Below are positions 23,741 through 33,354 of a stretch of 64,000 bases of DNA, in pieces. Both the position numbers and the translations under genes were made by a program. Numbering within the stretch: position 1 is the stretch's first letter; every line of letters begins with the position of its first letter. Source of the DNA: Thalassotalea atypica (lineage in GTDB: Bacteria; Pseudomonadota; Gammaproteobacteria; Enterobacterales; Alteromonadaceae); NCBI RefSeq assembly GCF_030295975.1, contig NZ_AP027364.1, forward strand, positions 1,488,001 through 1,552,000. Direction: 5' to 3'. The notes below the pieces were generated by a model. That model was not told the origin of the DNA and ran no database searches. It was given only the letters and a program-made list of their open reading frames with translations.

Positions 23741-24859
23741 ATGTCAATTAGTTCATTTATACCCCCTCAGCGCACATTAATGGGGCCAGGCCCATCTGAT
23801 GTTAGTGCACGCGTTCTTTCTGCATTGGCTAGGCCAACAATTGGGCACTTAGATCCTTGTTTTGTCTCGATGATGGATGAACTTAAAGCGCTCTTGCAAT
23901 ATGCGTTTCAGACTTCCAACCCATATACCATTGCCTTATCCGCGCCAGGCTCGGCTGGAATGGAAGCTTGTTTTGTCAATTTAGTTTCTCCAGGTGATAC
24001 AGTTATTGTTTGTCGTAACGGGGTTTTTGGCCAGCGTATGATAGAAAATGTCGTACGAATTGGCGCTAAGCCTATCGTTGTTGACTCTCCATGGGGTAGA
24101 GCGGTACAACCACAGCAACTTGAGGATGCACTAAAGCAAAATCCAGAAACTAAATTTGTTGCTTTTGTTCACGCCGAGACGTCAACAGGCGCTTTGTCAG
24201 ATGCGAAAACATTATGTGCGTTAGCAAAACAATATGACTGTTTAACCATTGTTGATGCAGTAACGTCACTTGGCGGTGTTGAGTTAAGAGTTGATGATTG
24301 GGGCATTGATGCTATTTATTCTGGTAGCCAAAAGTGTTTGTCCTGTGTGCCAGGCATTTCACCTATCAGCTTTAGTGAGCAAGCAACACAGGTTATTAAA
24401 GAGCGAGACGTTCCCATTCAAAGTTGGTTTTTGGATCAGTCACTAGTGATGGGATATTGGTCAGGTGAAGGTAAGCGTGCTTATCATCACACGGCTCCGG
24501 TTAATTCACTGTATGCCATGCATGAAGCCTTGTTAATGCTTAAACAAGAAGGCATAGAAAACAGCTGGAAACGTCATGCCGATATGCACAAAATACTTGC
24601 ACAGGGATTAGATAATTTAGGGTTGGAATTTATTGTTCCTGAAGATGAGCGTTTGCCTCAGCTAAACACGGTAAAAATCCCTCACGGTGTTAATGATGCA
24701 GCTGTTCGTGCATTATTATTGAATGAGTTTAATCTAGAGATAGGGGCAGGCTTAGGAGAGTTTGCTGGCAATGCTTGGCGAATTGGTTTGATGGGACATG
24801 CGGCGAGAAAAGAAAATGTCGCTTTATGTTTGTCCGCTTTAACTACAGCATTGAAGTAA
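23741..24859 (+). CDS. Class V aminotransferase, alanine--glyoxylate type
   Basis: This is a PLP enzyme of fold type I, class V. The start is set at ATG 23741 (MSISSFIPPQ), since family members begin just before the LMGPGPSDV motif; the frame extends 24 codons upstream without support. Other landmarks are the SAPGSAGMEA cofactor segment, HAETSTGAL, DAVTSLGG and the PLP lysine in SGSQKCLS. The family includes alanine/serine:glyoxylate aminotransferases, giving glycine from glyoxylate. A hairpin terminator follows the stop. Confidence 0.85.
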   Translation: MSISSFIPPQRTLMGPGPSDVSARVLSALARPTIGHLDPCFVSMMDELKALLQYAFQTSNPYTIALSAPGSAGMEACFVNLVSPGDTVIVCRNGVFGQRMIENVVRIGAKPIVVDSPWGRAVQPQQLEDALKQNPETKFVAFVHAETSTGALSDAKTLCALAKQYDCLTIVDAVTSLGGVELRVDDWGIDAIYSGSQKCLSCVPGISPISFSEQATQVIKERDVPIQSWFLDQSLVMGYWSGEGKRAYHHTAPVNSLYAMHEALLMLKQEGIENSWKRHADMHKILAQGLDNLGLEFIVPEDERLPQLNTVKIPHGVNDAAVRALLLNEFNLEIGAGLGEFAGNAWRIGLMGHAARKENVALCLSALTTALK

Positions 24860-24868
24860 TAGGTAATC

Positions 24869-24891
24869 GTGCGCTTTGCTGTAAAGCGCAC
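24869..24891. terminator. Hairpin between convergent aminotransferase and gloA genes
   Basis: GTGCGCTTT, loop GCTGT, AAAGCGCAC: a perfect 9-bp stem between the two stop codons. The T-run is weak, so termination is likely but not certain. Confidence 0.6.
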
Positions 24892-24912
24892 TAACTCATC
24901 TGGTTCGAAGCT

Positions 24913-25329
24913 TTACCAAACGCCAGTATTTTCCATGCTTACCCATGGCTCTTGCGGCGCTAACTTACCGTCTTGCAGAAGCTCGATGGAGATGCCATCC
25001 GGTGAACGTACAAAAGCCATATGCCCGCAGCGTGGTGGACGATTTATGGTGACACCAGCATCCATCAGCTTTTGGCAGCTTTCATATATATTTTCAACTT
25101 GAATTGCTAAATGACCAAAATTACGGCCATCTGAGTATTTTTCAGTTGAACCCCAGTTATGGGTTAATTCAATTTCATGTTCTCCTTCATCAGCTTTAAG
25201 AAAAATTAAGGTAAATTTCCCTTCGGGCACTTCATGACGACGAACTTCTTTGAAGCCCAATAAATCGCAGTAAAAATGAAGTGAGGCGTCGAGATCTGAG
25301 ACTCTGACCATCGTGTGTAATAACTTCAT
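24913..25329 (-). CDS. gloA: Lactoylglutathione lyase (glyoxalase I)
   Basis: Glyoxalase I isomerises the hemithioacetal of methylglyoxal and glutathione to S-lactoylglutathione. The 138-residue VOC-fold protein has the expected metal ligands: His5 (LLHTM), Glu in [10 protein letters not shown], His in FGHLAIQV and Glu in SIELLQDG. Short length and the lack of extra loops fit the Ni-dependent bacterial type. It converges on the aminotransferase gene. Confidence 0.88.
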   Translation of the reverse strand: MKLLHTMVRVSDLDASLHFYCDLLGFKEVRRHEVPEGKFTLIFLKADEGEHEIELTHNWGSTEKYSDGRNFGHLAIQVENIYESCQKLMDAGVTINRPPRCGHMAFVRSPDGISIELLQDGKLAPQEPWVSMENTGVW

Positions 25330-25589
25330 AGGTAGTCCTTAATTTAATCTTCTAGAGGATGTGTATGTTTCAGCTCAAAGGCTACAGTCTAGGCTAGTGA
25401 ATTTACTGGAAAATATTAGCATATTAATGGTGCAGCTTTGCAATGAAAACTATAGTTTATTCGTTAACTGTTAAACTTATTTAATAAAGACTTTTCATCA
25501 TGCACAAAACGGCTAAAAAATCTCTAAGTTACTTTTTTAGAACTACAATATATTGAGTAACCTGAGCATTAAGTATATAAGGAATCGTA

Positions 25590-26126
25590 ATGAATATAAT
25601 TGCATTTGCTGCGAGTAACCATAAGAACTCTATTAATAAAAAGTTGGTAAGCTACGCGTTAGGCTTGCTTGATAAAGTAAAGGTTGAGTTACTTGATTTG
25701 AATGACTATGAGTTACCTTTATATAGTCAAGACAAAGAAGAAGAGCTTGGCCACCCTCAACTGGCCAAAGACTTTCTGGCCAAAATAGCAGAAAGTGACG
25801 GTATTATAATTTCTTTTGCCGAACACAATGGATCGTATACCGCTGCGTATAAAAACTTGTTTGATTGGTGCTCTAGAATTGAACCTAAAGTGTTTCAGCA
25901 TAAACCAATGGTACTGTTATCAACTTCACCAGGCTCTAGGGGAGGTGCCAGTGTATTAGCTTCGGCGCTGCAATCCGCCCCTCACTTTGATGGAAATGTA
26001 AAAGCTAGCTTATCAATTCCAAGTTTTTACGATAATTTTGATCTTAAGAAAAAAGTCATAAAACATGAAGAGCTTAATGAACGATTTAAAGATGTCGTCA
26101 GTCACTTAAATCACATCAATTTATAA
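25590..26126 (+). CDS. NADPH-dependent FMN reductase family flavoprotein
   Basis: The 178-residue flavodoxin-like protein has the FMN phosphate-binding start AFAASNHKNSINKKL, the mid-domain segment EHNGSYTAAYKNLFDW and a later TSPGSRGG loop. All are typical of the NAD(P)H-dependent FMN/quinone reductase group. The physiological acceptor is unknown. A strong ribosome site (AAGGAATCG) precedes the ATG. Monocistronic. Confidence 0.85.
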   Translation: MNIIAFAASNHKNSINKKLVSYALGLLDKVKVELLDLNDYELPLYSQDKEEELGHPQLAKDFLAKIAESDGIIISFAEHNGSYTAAYKNLFDWCSRIEPKVFQHKPMVLLSTSPGSRGGASVLASALQSAPHFDGNVKASLSIPSFYDNFDLKKKVIKHEELNERFKDVVSHLNHINL

Positions 26127-26127
26127 C

Positions 26128-26177
26128 GAGAAAAGCGACTTAATATTTGGTTATAAGTCACATCTTCTCAGTTTTTT
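26128..26177. terminator. Hairpin terminator between convergent genes
   Basis: GAGAA and GACTTA arms pair with TAAGTC and TTCTC, followed by GTTTTTT. It follows the flavoprotein stop directly. Confidence 0.55.
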
Positions 26178-26203
26178 CGTTGAAAAACAGTGCTGCTGAC
26201 TAT

Positions 26204-26902
26204 TTATTCTATCCCCAATTTTTTTCTTAAATAGCCGCTGGTTGGGTGCTTAGCTACGTCAAATGGATCGCAATTTTGCCCAACTTCATTAAAATCAATT
26301 GAACCTAACTTTTCAGCGAGAGTGAGAGCCGCATGATTAAGGTTTACGTTGCGCTTACCTATTCCCATTAAAGCTGCACTCATCGCAAGCCGTACGTTTT
26401 TGGGTTCTTGGTTAAAGTTTTGAGCTATGTCATCAATCACTGACATAAAGAATTCATCGGTGTAAATCTTAGACTTTTTCTTAGACAGTTCATAGACCAG
26501 CCCAAAAGCACAATTACGGCGAGTGGGTTGATCACTGTCGAGCCAACGTTGTGTGAGTGCAAAAGCTATAGGTGACTTGGCCAAGGTAGCGTCACAAGAT
26601 GAAAAAACATGACGCAACATACCAGCGTTTAACTGCTGTACTTGCTGCTCCGCTTGTTCAAAAGTTATTTGCTTAGGATCGTCAATCAGTAAACTTAATA
26701 CTTTGGCATCATAATTCTTTGATGCCCACAATGCTTGTGCCAGTTCACGATTTTTACCGATTTGTTTAGCGAGTTTTCGTTGTATGGTTAAGCCGATGCC
26801 GAAACTTGTTAAACCGCCGGTATTTTCCATTTTATTCCAGTGATCGATGCCTCGTATATTCTGATGTTTTTCTAACAACTCAAACACTTGCACTTGATCC
26901 AT
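26204..26902 (-). CDS. AlkD-like HEAT-repeat protein (DNA alkylation repair family)
   Basis: Predicted start ATG 26902 (MDQVQVFELLEKH); the frame extends to 26968 without convincing signals. The ~232-residue helical protein resembles the AlkD family of HEAT-repeat DNA glycosylases. It has repeated helical pairs, a segment TRRNCAFGLVYELS and the final GYLRKKLGI. AlkC/AlkD proteins remove positively charged alkylated bases from DNA without base flipping. The assignment rests on overall pattern, not on a diagnostic active-site motif. Confidence 0.55.
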   Translation of the reverse strand: MDQVQVFELLEKHQNIRGIDHWNKMENTGGLTSFGIGLTIQRKLAKQIGKNRELAQALWASKNYDAKVLSLLIDDPKQITFEQAEQQVQQLNAGMLRHVFSSCDATLAKSPIAFALTQRWLDSDQPTRRNCAFGLVYELSKKKSKIYTDEFFMSVIDDIAQNFNQEPKNVRLAMSAALMGIGKRNVNLNHAALTLAEKLGSIDFNEVGQNCDPFDVAKHPTSGYLRKKLGIE

Positions 26903-27068
26903 CTTTGACTCGTAAGAGAGCGTCACCGCTTTATTAATCGTATTCAATATTGTAGTAAAACAGATCAAAATTGATAGATATATTTCTACCTAGGCACGTA
27001 AAGTACACATTTGCAGTCAACTGCATAAGTTAGGGCTGATACGTATGCCAGCCCAAGATGCTGACTGA

Positions 27069-27557
27069 CTAGTCATACTCCGAAGAATAGGTTTCTTCAT
27101 AACTATGGGAGTAGAGTTCAAAAAGATTACCAAATGGGTCTTCTAAATAGACCATTTTAGCTGGTTTACCATCATCTTCTGGATGATAGCGCATTATGTC
27201 CATTCTTACTTTACCGCCAAATTGCTCTGTCTTTTTCATTACACTTTCGAAATCATCTGTTTGCAAACAAAAATGAAATATGCCTAATCTAGAAAAATTT
27301 ACGTTGTGGCGTTCTTCTCTATTTTTCATTTCAAATAGTTCAATACCAATGCCGTCAGTAGTAACTAAATGAGCAATATTGAATCCCTCAAATCCTTCAC
27401 CAAAAACAGCAATACACATTTTTCCTATTGCACTTTCACGCTCTTCAACAACTTTTGTGTTGTTCATAACTATTTTGAGCCCTAACACTTTAGTGTAAAA
27501 CTCAACGGCTTGGCTCATATCGCCTACCATAATACCCACATGGTTCATTTTCATCAT
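27069..27557 (-). CDS. VOC-family (glyoxalase/dioxygenase superfamily) protein
   Basis: The 162-residue protein has the paired beta-alpha-beta-beta-beta modules of the vicinal-oxygen-chelate fold: MNHVGIMVGDMSQAVEFYTKVLGL at the start, FHFCLQTDDFESV in the middle and DPFGNLFELYSHS at the end. His in MNHVG, His in FHFC and Glu in LFELY are in metal-ligand positions. The substrate cannot be inferred. It diverges from a LysR gene (27681), the classic arrangement for a regulator controlling its neighbour. GGAG lies a few bases before the ATG. Confidence 0.82.
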   Translation of the reverse strand: MMKMNHVGIMVGDMSQAVEFYTKVLGLKIVMNNTKVVEERESAIGKMCIAVFGEGFEGFNIAHLVTTDGIGIELFEMKNREERHNVNFSRLGIFHFCLQTDDFESVMKKTEQFGGKVRMDIMRYHPEDDGKPAKMVYLEDPFGNLFELYSHSYEETYSSEYD

Positions 27558-27680
27558 GTTTCTCCAAGAATAATTAGCTATCTATTGATTCGATGAGGTA
27601 ATTTTATAAGAAGTATTTGATTAATAAAAATTATCAAATATTATTAAGTTGATTATTTAACGTTATGAAGGTTAGTGGTG

Positions 27681-28568
27681 ATGCTAAACCCTAATTGGTT
27701 GAACACCTTTGTTGCCTTAGTTGATTCTGGGCATTTTACAAAAACGGCTGAAAAGCTATTCATGACTCAACCTGGGGTTAGTCAGCACATCAATAAACTT
27801 GAAAAAGCTTGCGGGCATTCATTAATAATAAGAACTAAAAAGTCTTTCGTGATTACTGAACAAGGCCGATTAGTATATCACTATGCTAAAAAATTGATGT
27901 TCGCTGAACACACGCTTTTTGAGCATCTAGCTTTTGATGATCCGTATTCAGGTGATTGCACATTAGCTTGTTCTGGCTCAGTCTCATTATTGTTATATCC
28001 CAAGCTTTTGGAAATACAGTGCCAACATCCAAATCTGGTGGTAAAACTCAAAGCGGCGCCAAATCATCAGATACTATTTGATATTAAAGAAGGTGTCATT
28101 GATCAAGGTATAGTCACAGACATCCCAAATAAAATTTTTTATGACGCTAAAGAGCTAGGAAAGGAAGAGCTGTATTTAGTAGTGCCTGCAAATATTGATA
28201 CTGATGTCGATATTTCTAAATTAACAATGGAGTTGGGGCTTATACATCATCCTGATGCTGAGCATTATTTATCTTTGTACTTTTCGCAAAATACTGAGCA
28301 AAATCTAGAACAAGTCGATATAAGTAGCATTCCTATTGTTGGAGCAATTAACCAAATAAGCCAAATACTTGAACCTATATCGACAGGAATTGGCTTTACT
28401 GTGTTACCAAAAAGTGCTGTGGAAAGTTTCCACAATGTTAATCGCTTGAAGGTGATAAAACTCAACAAACCCGTTATTGAAACGCTTTATTTAGTTAAAC
28501 AGAAACAAAGAGTATTACCTGCACGTTTTAAAACTATAAACAATGTAGTTGAACGCATTTGGCGATAA
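27681..28568 (+). CDS. LysR-family transcriptional regulator
   Basis: The 295-residue protein has an N-terminal winged helix (LNTFVALVDSGHFTKTAEKLFMTQPGVSQHI, quoted in parts: LNTFVALVDSGHF and MTQPGVSQHI) and a periplasmic-binding-like effector domain. The start is taken at ATG 27681, preceded by GAAGG, rather than the upstream GTG codons at 27675. It is divergent from the VOC gene, which is the likely target together with its own promoter. The effector is unknown. Confidence 0.88.
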   Translation: MLNPNWLNTFVALVDSGHFTKTAEKLFMTQPGVSQHINKLEKACGHSLIIRTKKSFVITEQGRLVYHYAKKLMFAEHTLFEHLAFDDPYSGDCTLACSGSVSLLLYPKLLEIQCQHPNLVVKLKAAPNHQILFDIKEGVIDQGIVTDIPNKIFYDAKELGKEELYLVVPANIDTDVDISKLTMELGLIHHPDAEHYLSLYFSQNTEQNLEQVDISSIPIVGAINQISQILEPISTGIGFTVLPKSAVESFHNVNRLKVIKLNKPVIETLYLVKQKQRVLPARFKTINNVVERIWR

Positions 28569-28748
28569 TTTTGCTTATTTCATTCTCGTGTGTGTTTATC
28601 AAACATATTTCTTTAAGTTTACGTAAACCTTCTTTTGAGAAAGTATCGTGTTCGTAATGTTGAGTAACTAGCATAGAATACTTTCTTACAACCCTTTTTT
28701 GCTTTTTGAAAAGGAAATATCTAGCCTATTTGTTCAAAAGGAGTCGCC

Positions 28749-29744
28749 ATGAAAATTACTAATGTCTTAGTTTATATGCTTTTATTGGGATGCTTGATCA
28801 GCATAGGGGCGCAGGCAAACGATAAGAGCTTGTCGGGTACAATCGTTGTTGTAAACAAGAACGACAATACGGTTAATTTTATTGATCTTAAGAGTCGGCA
28901 AATTAAGTTCACCCGTGAAACTGGCAAGGGGCCACACGAATTGGCAATGAGCGCAGGTGGTCGCTTGGCCGTAGTCACTAATTATATAGGCGGGAATAGT
29001 TTGACTGTTTTTGATGTTCAACGTGCAAGAAAGCTAAGAACAATTGATTTATCTCTTTATCCTAGGCCTCACGGGGTGTTGTTTCTAAAAGACCAGCGAA
29101 AAGTCGTTGTTTCTTCTGAAGGCTCAGACAGTGTTGTGGTTGTTGATATTACGACAGGGAAAATTGAAAAGGTGCTCAATACTAAACAAAAAGGCTCTCA
29201 TATGGTGGCATTGCCTGACTCAAGCTCGCGCGTATATACCACGAATATGGGTTCGGATACGGTATCTGAATTAGATGTTCAATCAGGGGCTTTGCTTCAA
29301 AAAATTTCAACCCCGGCAATACCTGAAGCAATCACCATAAATAAAGACGGCTCAGAGCTTTGGGTGGGAAGCAATGAAGATGGCTTAGTCACTGTGTTCG
29401 ATTTAAAAGATGGTGGAATAATAAAACAATGGAGTGGGTTTAGTTTTCCATATCGGGTGCTATTGACACGAGATGAACAGTTTGCGGTGATCCCTGACTT
29501 TAAAAATAATACGCTTGATGTAATTGATGTAAGTAATAAAAAAAAATTGCATCAAGTAGACTTTGGTTGGTCGACGACACCTAATGGCGTGGCTTTTTAT
29601 TCTGATGATCGCACTGTGTTTATGTCTGCCAATGGTAAAGACAAGGTGATTGTTGTTGATATACGGTCAGGGGAAACGTTATTCGAACTGCCTACAGGCG
29701 ATGGGCCTGATGGAATAGGATATTCATCACTGGTAATGCAATAG
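28749..29744 (+). CDS. Exported YVTN/NHL-type beta-propeller protein
   Basis: The 331-residue protein has a signal peptide cleaved near GAQAND. Seven-blade-type repeats of ~42 residues then follow, each with a V(V/I)D(I/L/V)-x-(T/S)G pattern: DLKSRQIKF, DVQRARKLR, DITTGKIEK, DVQSGALLQ, DLKDGGIIK, DVSNKKKLH and DIRSGETLF. This is the YVTN family of periplasmic beta-propellers. They often bind proteins or cofactors, but none has a universal function. AAAAGGAGTCGCC gives a strong ribosome site. Just downstream is a broken metallo-beta-lactamase-fold gene. Confidence 0.82.
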   Translation: MKITNVLVYMLLLGCLISIGAQANDKSLSGTIVVVNKNDNTVNFIDLKSRQIKFTRETGKGPHELAMSAGGRLAVVTNYIGGNSLTVFDVQRARKLRTIDLSLYPRPHGVLFLKDQRKVVVSSEGSDSVVVVDITTGKIEKVLNTKQKGSHMVALPDSSSRVYTTNMGSDTVSELDVQSGALLQKISTPAIPEAITINKDGSELWVGSNEDGLVTVFDLKDGGIIKQWSGFSFPYRVLLTRDEQFAVIPDFKNNTLDVIDVSNKKKLHQVDFGWSTTPNGVAFYSDDRTVFMSANGKDKVIVVDIRSGETLFELPTGDGPDGIGYSSLVMQ

Positions 29745-29784
29745 CCTACATTTTCTAATGAGGCGTGCTACACGAAAATCACTA

Positions 29785-30140
29785 TAAGTTCAGATTTGGA
29801 TAAACCAATCCTATCTATCGATATCGACAATAGTGACTCGGTAGCGGGTTAGGTTACCGGTATCAAAAAAATAGCTGAAGTTGCTAACGAAGATACAAAA
29901 ATAATCGCAGGGCACGAACCAATAGCGACCTTAAATGAGTTAGAAGAAAGTATCACTTTGTTCAATGATACATAATATTATTCAAGCTTTAATCGACAAG
30001 GATTTATCCTTGGAAGCTATCAAAGCATTAAACCCTTTGAATAGCTATACAAAAATTGGAATTGGGCATTTATCACCACCTAGAGAACACTGATCACACA
30101 TTACTACGACAAAACCTGGCAGCTGGAGTAATTATTGTAG
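29785..30140 (+). pseudogene. Remnant of a metallo-beta-lactamase-fold hydrolase (C-terminal part)
   Basis: Forward translation reads SIDIDNSDSVAG, an in-frame TAG (29850), then VTGIKKIAEVANEDTKIIAGHEP and a TAA at 29973. A shifted frame continues ALIDKDLSLEAIKALNP and GIGHLSP. This matches the C-terminal half of MBL-fold hydrolases (typically NGGSVAGYI...TKIIPGHGPLA...). The N-terminal HxHxDH part is absent. Stops plus a frameshift mean it is not functional. This fills the gap between the beta-propeller and FG-GAP genes. Confidence 0.75.
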
Positions 30141-30207
30141 AATGAGAAAGGGCCATTTATAAGTACCTTTTTGCTATTACAAGTTTAAAACCGATAGGAA
30201 CACACAG

Positions 30208-31443
30208 GTGAAATTATTACATAAAGTAAAACGTCACATTTTTGCAACTCTTACATTACTTGCTACGAATAGCTTTGCAGCGCAAGATATTATTCTAGCG
30301 GATGATGGCAAAGTAGGAGACTCTTTTGGCTATGATGTTGCCATTGATGGTAGCACAGCACTTGTCGGTGCATTTAAAGCGGACTCCTATGGTGTCATAG
30401 ATGCTGGGGCAGCATACGTCTACGAGCTTGGCGATAATGGTTGGCGAAAACAAGCCAAATTGGTTGCTTCCCCGGCCTTTGCTGACGATACACTTGGCGG
30501 TAAAGTAGCCTTGAAAAATGATGTTGCTATGTTAGGCGTTATGCGAAGGGATGATAAGGGGACAGACTCGGGCGCCGTTGTCTACTTTGAACGTAAAATG
30601 AACACTTGGCAGCAGCGTTATATTATCACGGCGCCCGATGCAAAAGCGGGTGATGCTTTTGGTCAAAGTATCGCGCTCACCGAAAACTACCTTGTCATTG
30701 GTGCCCCACGAAACGACGCATTGGGTGTCGACTCAGGAGCCGCTTACATATACAAACGCGAAAACAGTACATGGCACTATCTAGCTAAAATCACAGCTAA
30801 TGATGGCGTAGCTGGGGATCTATTTGGTATAAGCGTTGCTGTTGATGGTAATACGATTCTAGTTGGTGCTGATTTACATGACGAAAAAGCGGAAAACGCT
30901 GGCGCAGTGTACGTTTATGTTCTTGACGACATGCAGTGGAGGCAAGAGGCCAAACTTATGGCCTCTGACGGTGCTAAGACTGATATATTTGGTGTCAGGG
31001 TTGCGCTGTCTGAAAATACCGCATTAATTTCGGCAAGGCGAGATGACACTGAAGCATTAGGCATAGATGCAGGCTCTGCATATATTTTTGTAAGAGATGG
31101 CAATACCTGGACACAACAAGTTAAATTGACTTCACCCGATGGGCGAGGTGACGATAGGTTTGGACGTGGTGTCGCGTTGAGCGGCGATACAGCAATCATA
31201 AGTGCAATGAATCATGATGTTAACGGTTCCAATACTGGAGCGCTGTATGTATACAAAAATGGTGCTGAAGGCTGGCGCTATACATCCAAATTTGTAGCTA
31301 AAAATAGTATGACTGAAGACAAATTTGGATGGAGCATAGACTTATCTAATGGTGTTGCTGTCGTTGGTACGCCAAATCATGATGCTAAGGGGCAGGAGTC
31401 AGGCGCTGTATATATACAAGACTTGAATAGTCATACTAATTGA
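30208..31443 (+). CDS. Exported FG-GAP (integrin-like) repeat protein
   Basis: The 411-residue protein uses GTG start at 30208 (AGGAA upstream) and a signal peptide ending at NSFAAQD. The rest is seven repeats of ~52 residues, each with a D-x-FG-x-x-V-A/S-x-x-G-x-x-A-x-(V/I)-(G/S)-A pattern and a following AGA-x-Y-(V/I)-Y strand. Examples are GDSFGYDVAIDG, GDAFGQSIAL, GDLFGISVAVDG and DDRFGRGVALSG. This is the FG-GAP beta-propeller, often calcium-binding and surface-exposed. No anchor or other domain is present. Confidence 0.85.
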   Translation: MKLLHKVKRHIFATLTLLATNSFAAQDIILADDGKVGDSFGYDVAIDGSTALVGAFKADSYGVIDAGAAYVYELGDNGWRKQAKLVASPAFADDTLGGKVALKNDVAMLGVMRRDDKGTDSGAVVYFERKMNTWQQRYIITAPDAKAGDAFGQSIALTENYLVIGAPRNDALGVDSGAAYIYKRENSTWHYLAKITANDGVAGDLFGISVAVDGNTILVGADLHDEKAENAGAVYVYVLDDMQWRQEAKLMASDGAKTDIFGVRVALSENTALISARRDDTEALGIDAGSAYIFVRDGNTWTQQVKLTSPDGRGDDRFGRGVALSGDTAIISAMNHDVNGSNTGALYVYKNGAEGWRYTSKFVAKNSMTEDKFGWSIDLSNGVAVVGTPNHDAKGQESGAVYIQDLNSHTN

Positions 31444-32214
31444 ATAGGTGTTTAGTGAATTTCAAAAAATCTGCAATGTGTTTAAAGCCGGCCCAGATTT
31501 ACTGTCAGCTTTCAATGAACATTGAATCACAATAAGTGGTTTGCATTGATGAATAACGATGCCTTTAAGTTTTTTTTCGCTCAACCCGTAATAACGTGTA
31601 AAGTCTGATGCGTATATATCATTGAGTCTTTTTTTGTATTGATCATGAAACTTCTTATGAATACTTAAATCAAGATTACGCTATACAAACCTCTGGATAA
31701 CACCACCTGATTGGTAAATCGTTACGGCGCTTCAATTGACAGACTTTTCGTTAGAAGCGTATTCAGTAACCACCTGTTCATCAATAGATAATTAACCTCG
31801 GTAGACTACCATTACAGGGTAACCAATTTTATGATTCACCGAGCTTTGATAAGATGGGAGAGAGTAGACTTCCATAGGTTCATTCGTCTCTAGCTTTGGA
31901 GCTGAGTGAACCCAAACACAGCGTTCACCTCCAAAAAAACGAGTGATATTAATAAAATATTGAGAAGTTCTGAAAGTATCAATAACGCGTGTATTTATTA
32001 TGTAGTTCGACAAAATGTAAACTAAGACGTCGATGGTTGCGATGATAATGAGCAGAGCTACCACGCCTTAACTTTGCTTACGTCTATATTCACCCTCATC
32101 ATATAGATCATAAGGCCCGTCATTGTTTTTTTAAGTTTTTTGGCACTTTTGTAAAATTACTTTGAAAACATATTTAGTCAAATTTAGCATTGTGCACATT
32201 GAGTTTAATTTTAT
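31444..32214. other. Gene-poor stretch left of the nth fragment array
   Basis: No recognisable gene. Only one weak reverse frame (31792-32064) has any coding character. The rest is AT-rich with scattered stops in all frames. It may be decayed island DNA left of the first nth fragment, but I recognise no specific ancestor. Confidence 0.5.
31792..32064 (-). CDS. Possible small membrane protein, unrecognised
   Basis: A 90-codon frame starting with GTG. The first ~25 residues are a hydrophobic helix (LLIIIATIDVLVYIL). The remainder is polar with single Cys and several Tyr/Pro. There is no strong ribosome site and I recognise no family. It could equally be a piece of a decayed gene. Confidence 0.25.
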   Translation of the reverse strand: MVALLIIIATIDVLVYILSNYIINTRVIDTFRTSQYFINITRFFGGERCVWVHSAPKLETNEPMEVYSLPSYQSSVNHKIGYPVMVVYRG

Positions 32215-32388
32215 CAACGACTGCTGTTTAGTCCAAATAGGCCAGTGAAGTACATCGACTTTAAACTCTTTCGGTACTACCTTTAGTCGTTTCTGTTCTA
32301 GTTCTACCACGTTTTACTCATGGCAAGTTTAGTGCGGTTTATTACGCCATCGATATGTGTCTCTACAGCGATTATCGACCAATCAAAA
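32215..32388 (-). pseudogene. nth: Displaced nth 3' fragment 3 (oldest, most decayed)
   Basis: On the minus strand this aligns base by base with the 3' half of the intact nth at 45510-46142, from the codons for FGWPTIAVDTHIDRV into the region HWLILHG. Clear blocks are GCCAGTGAAGTACATCGAC and TTCTACCACG...CATGGCAAG. It has many substitutions and the FeS-cluster end is lost or unrecognisable. It stops at the same nth position as the other two fragments and is followed by the shared junction motif. Confidence 0.82.
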
Positions 32389-32402
32389 GATAACAATTGT
32401 AG
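32389..32402. repeat. Junction motif GATAA-N5-GTAG, copy at fragment 3
   Basis: GATAACAATTGTAG directly follows the point where nth homology ends. The same GATAA-N5-GTAG arrangement borders the other two fragments but not the intact nth. Confidence 0.65.
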
Positions 32403-32523
32403 ATAGGTGTTGTTAAGTATATTAACGATTGACGCTACTGATACTGATTTCCACAAAGTAACTCCGACTTAACTTATTTCTCTATGTTCACTTGAGAGCT
32501 AAAATAAGGTGTTCAGGTTTTTC

Positions 32524-33354
32524 TTATTGATTTTTCATCAATAAATTTTTAAATTGGCTGATGAGTTCGTCATTGACATTGTTTTTTCGGTGTACCATAA
32601 ATATAGGTCTTTTTATTTGGACTGGCGTATCTATTTCACATAGTTCTTTCGATTTTATATTTTCGGTTATTAATTCTGTAGGAAGGTAGGCAAAACCACC
32701 TTTTGACAGAATAACTTCAAGCGCAATCATCGCGGTAGAAGTTTTAAAATTCGGGATGACTTTGTGGTGAAGAGCGTGCTCTTTTCGAAAAGTAATGCCC
32801 CAATCAACAAGAATATAATCGTCTACATCTTTGTGAAATTTGGGGCGTGAGCCAGCTAGAGATAAGTCAAAATGGCCAATTAATTCGTTTGTGAATTCGT
32901 CATCTTTGATAGGATCCATCAACAAACCAGCATCAAGGCTCCTATCATCTAATTTTCGTTGAATAGCTTCTCGAACTGATATTTCAGTGCTTAGCGATAC
33001 ATTTTCGAATAGTTCGATAGCATCGTGAATTCTATTACTAAAAAATGCATCCCATACATTAGGCGTAGCTGCAATATTGAAAGATATTTTTTGTTGGCTA
33101 GCAATAGAAAGTGCCACCTTAGATTGCTCCATCTGGCTTACCATCAGATGGGCATGAGAGAGCAGGGCTTCACCTGAAGGGGTTAGTCTTAAGTTGTTTT
33201 TCTCACGAATAATTAACTGAGCAGCGTAAAACTCCTCTAACTGCTTAATACGTGCGCTAACAGCAGCTTGGGTTATATACAAAGTTTCTGCCGCTCTGCC
33301 AAAGTGCTTATTATCAGCTACTGCAATAAATGTTCTAAAAACTCTAATATCCAC
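32524..33354 (-). CDS. hdfR: LysR-family regulator, HdfR-like
   Basis: The 276-residue LysR protein has a helix-turn-helix with the text MDIRVFRTFIAVADNKHFGRAAE and TQAAVSARIKQLE, close to the N-terminus of E. coli HdfR (279 residues). HdfR represses the flagellar master operon flhDC in E. coli. Its gene there is divergent from maoP (yifE), and the same pair is divergent here, which strengthens the orthology. The effector domain is typical but short. The 315-bp gap to maoP likely holds the operators for both genes. Confidence 0.72.
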   Translation of the reverse strand: MDIRVFRTFIAVADNKHFGRAAETLYITQAAVSARIKQLEEFYAAQLIIREKNNLRLTPSGEALLSHAHLMVSQMEQSKVALSIASQQKISFNIAATPNVWDAFFSNRIHDAIELFENVSLSTEISVREAIQRKLDDRSLDAGLLMDPIKDDEFTNELIGHFDLSLAGSRPKFHKDVDDYILVDWGITFRKEHALHHKVIPNFKTSTAMIALEVILSKGGFAYLPTELITENIKSKELCEIDTPVQIKRPIFMVHRKNNVNDELISQFKNLLMKNQ

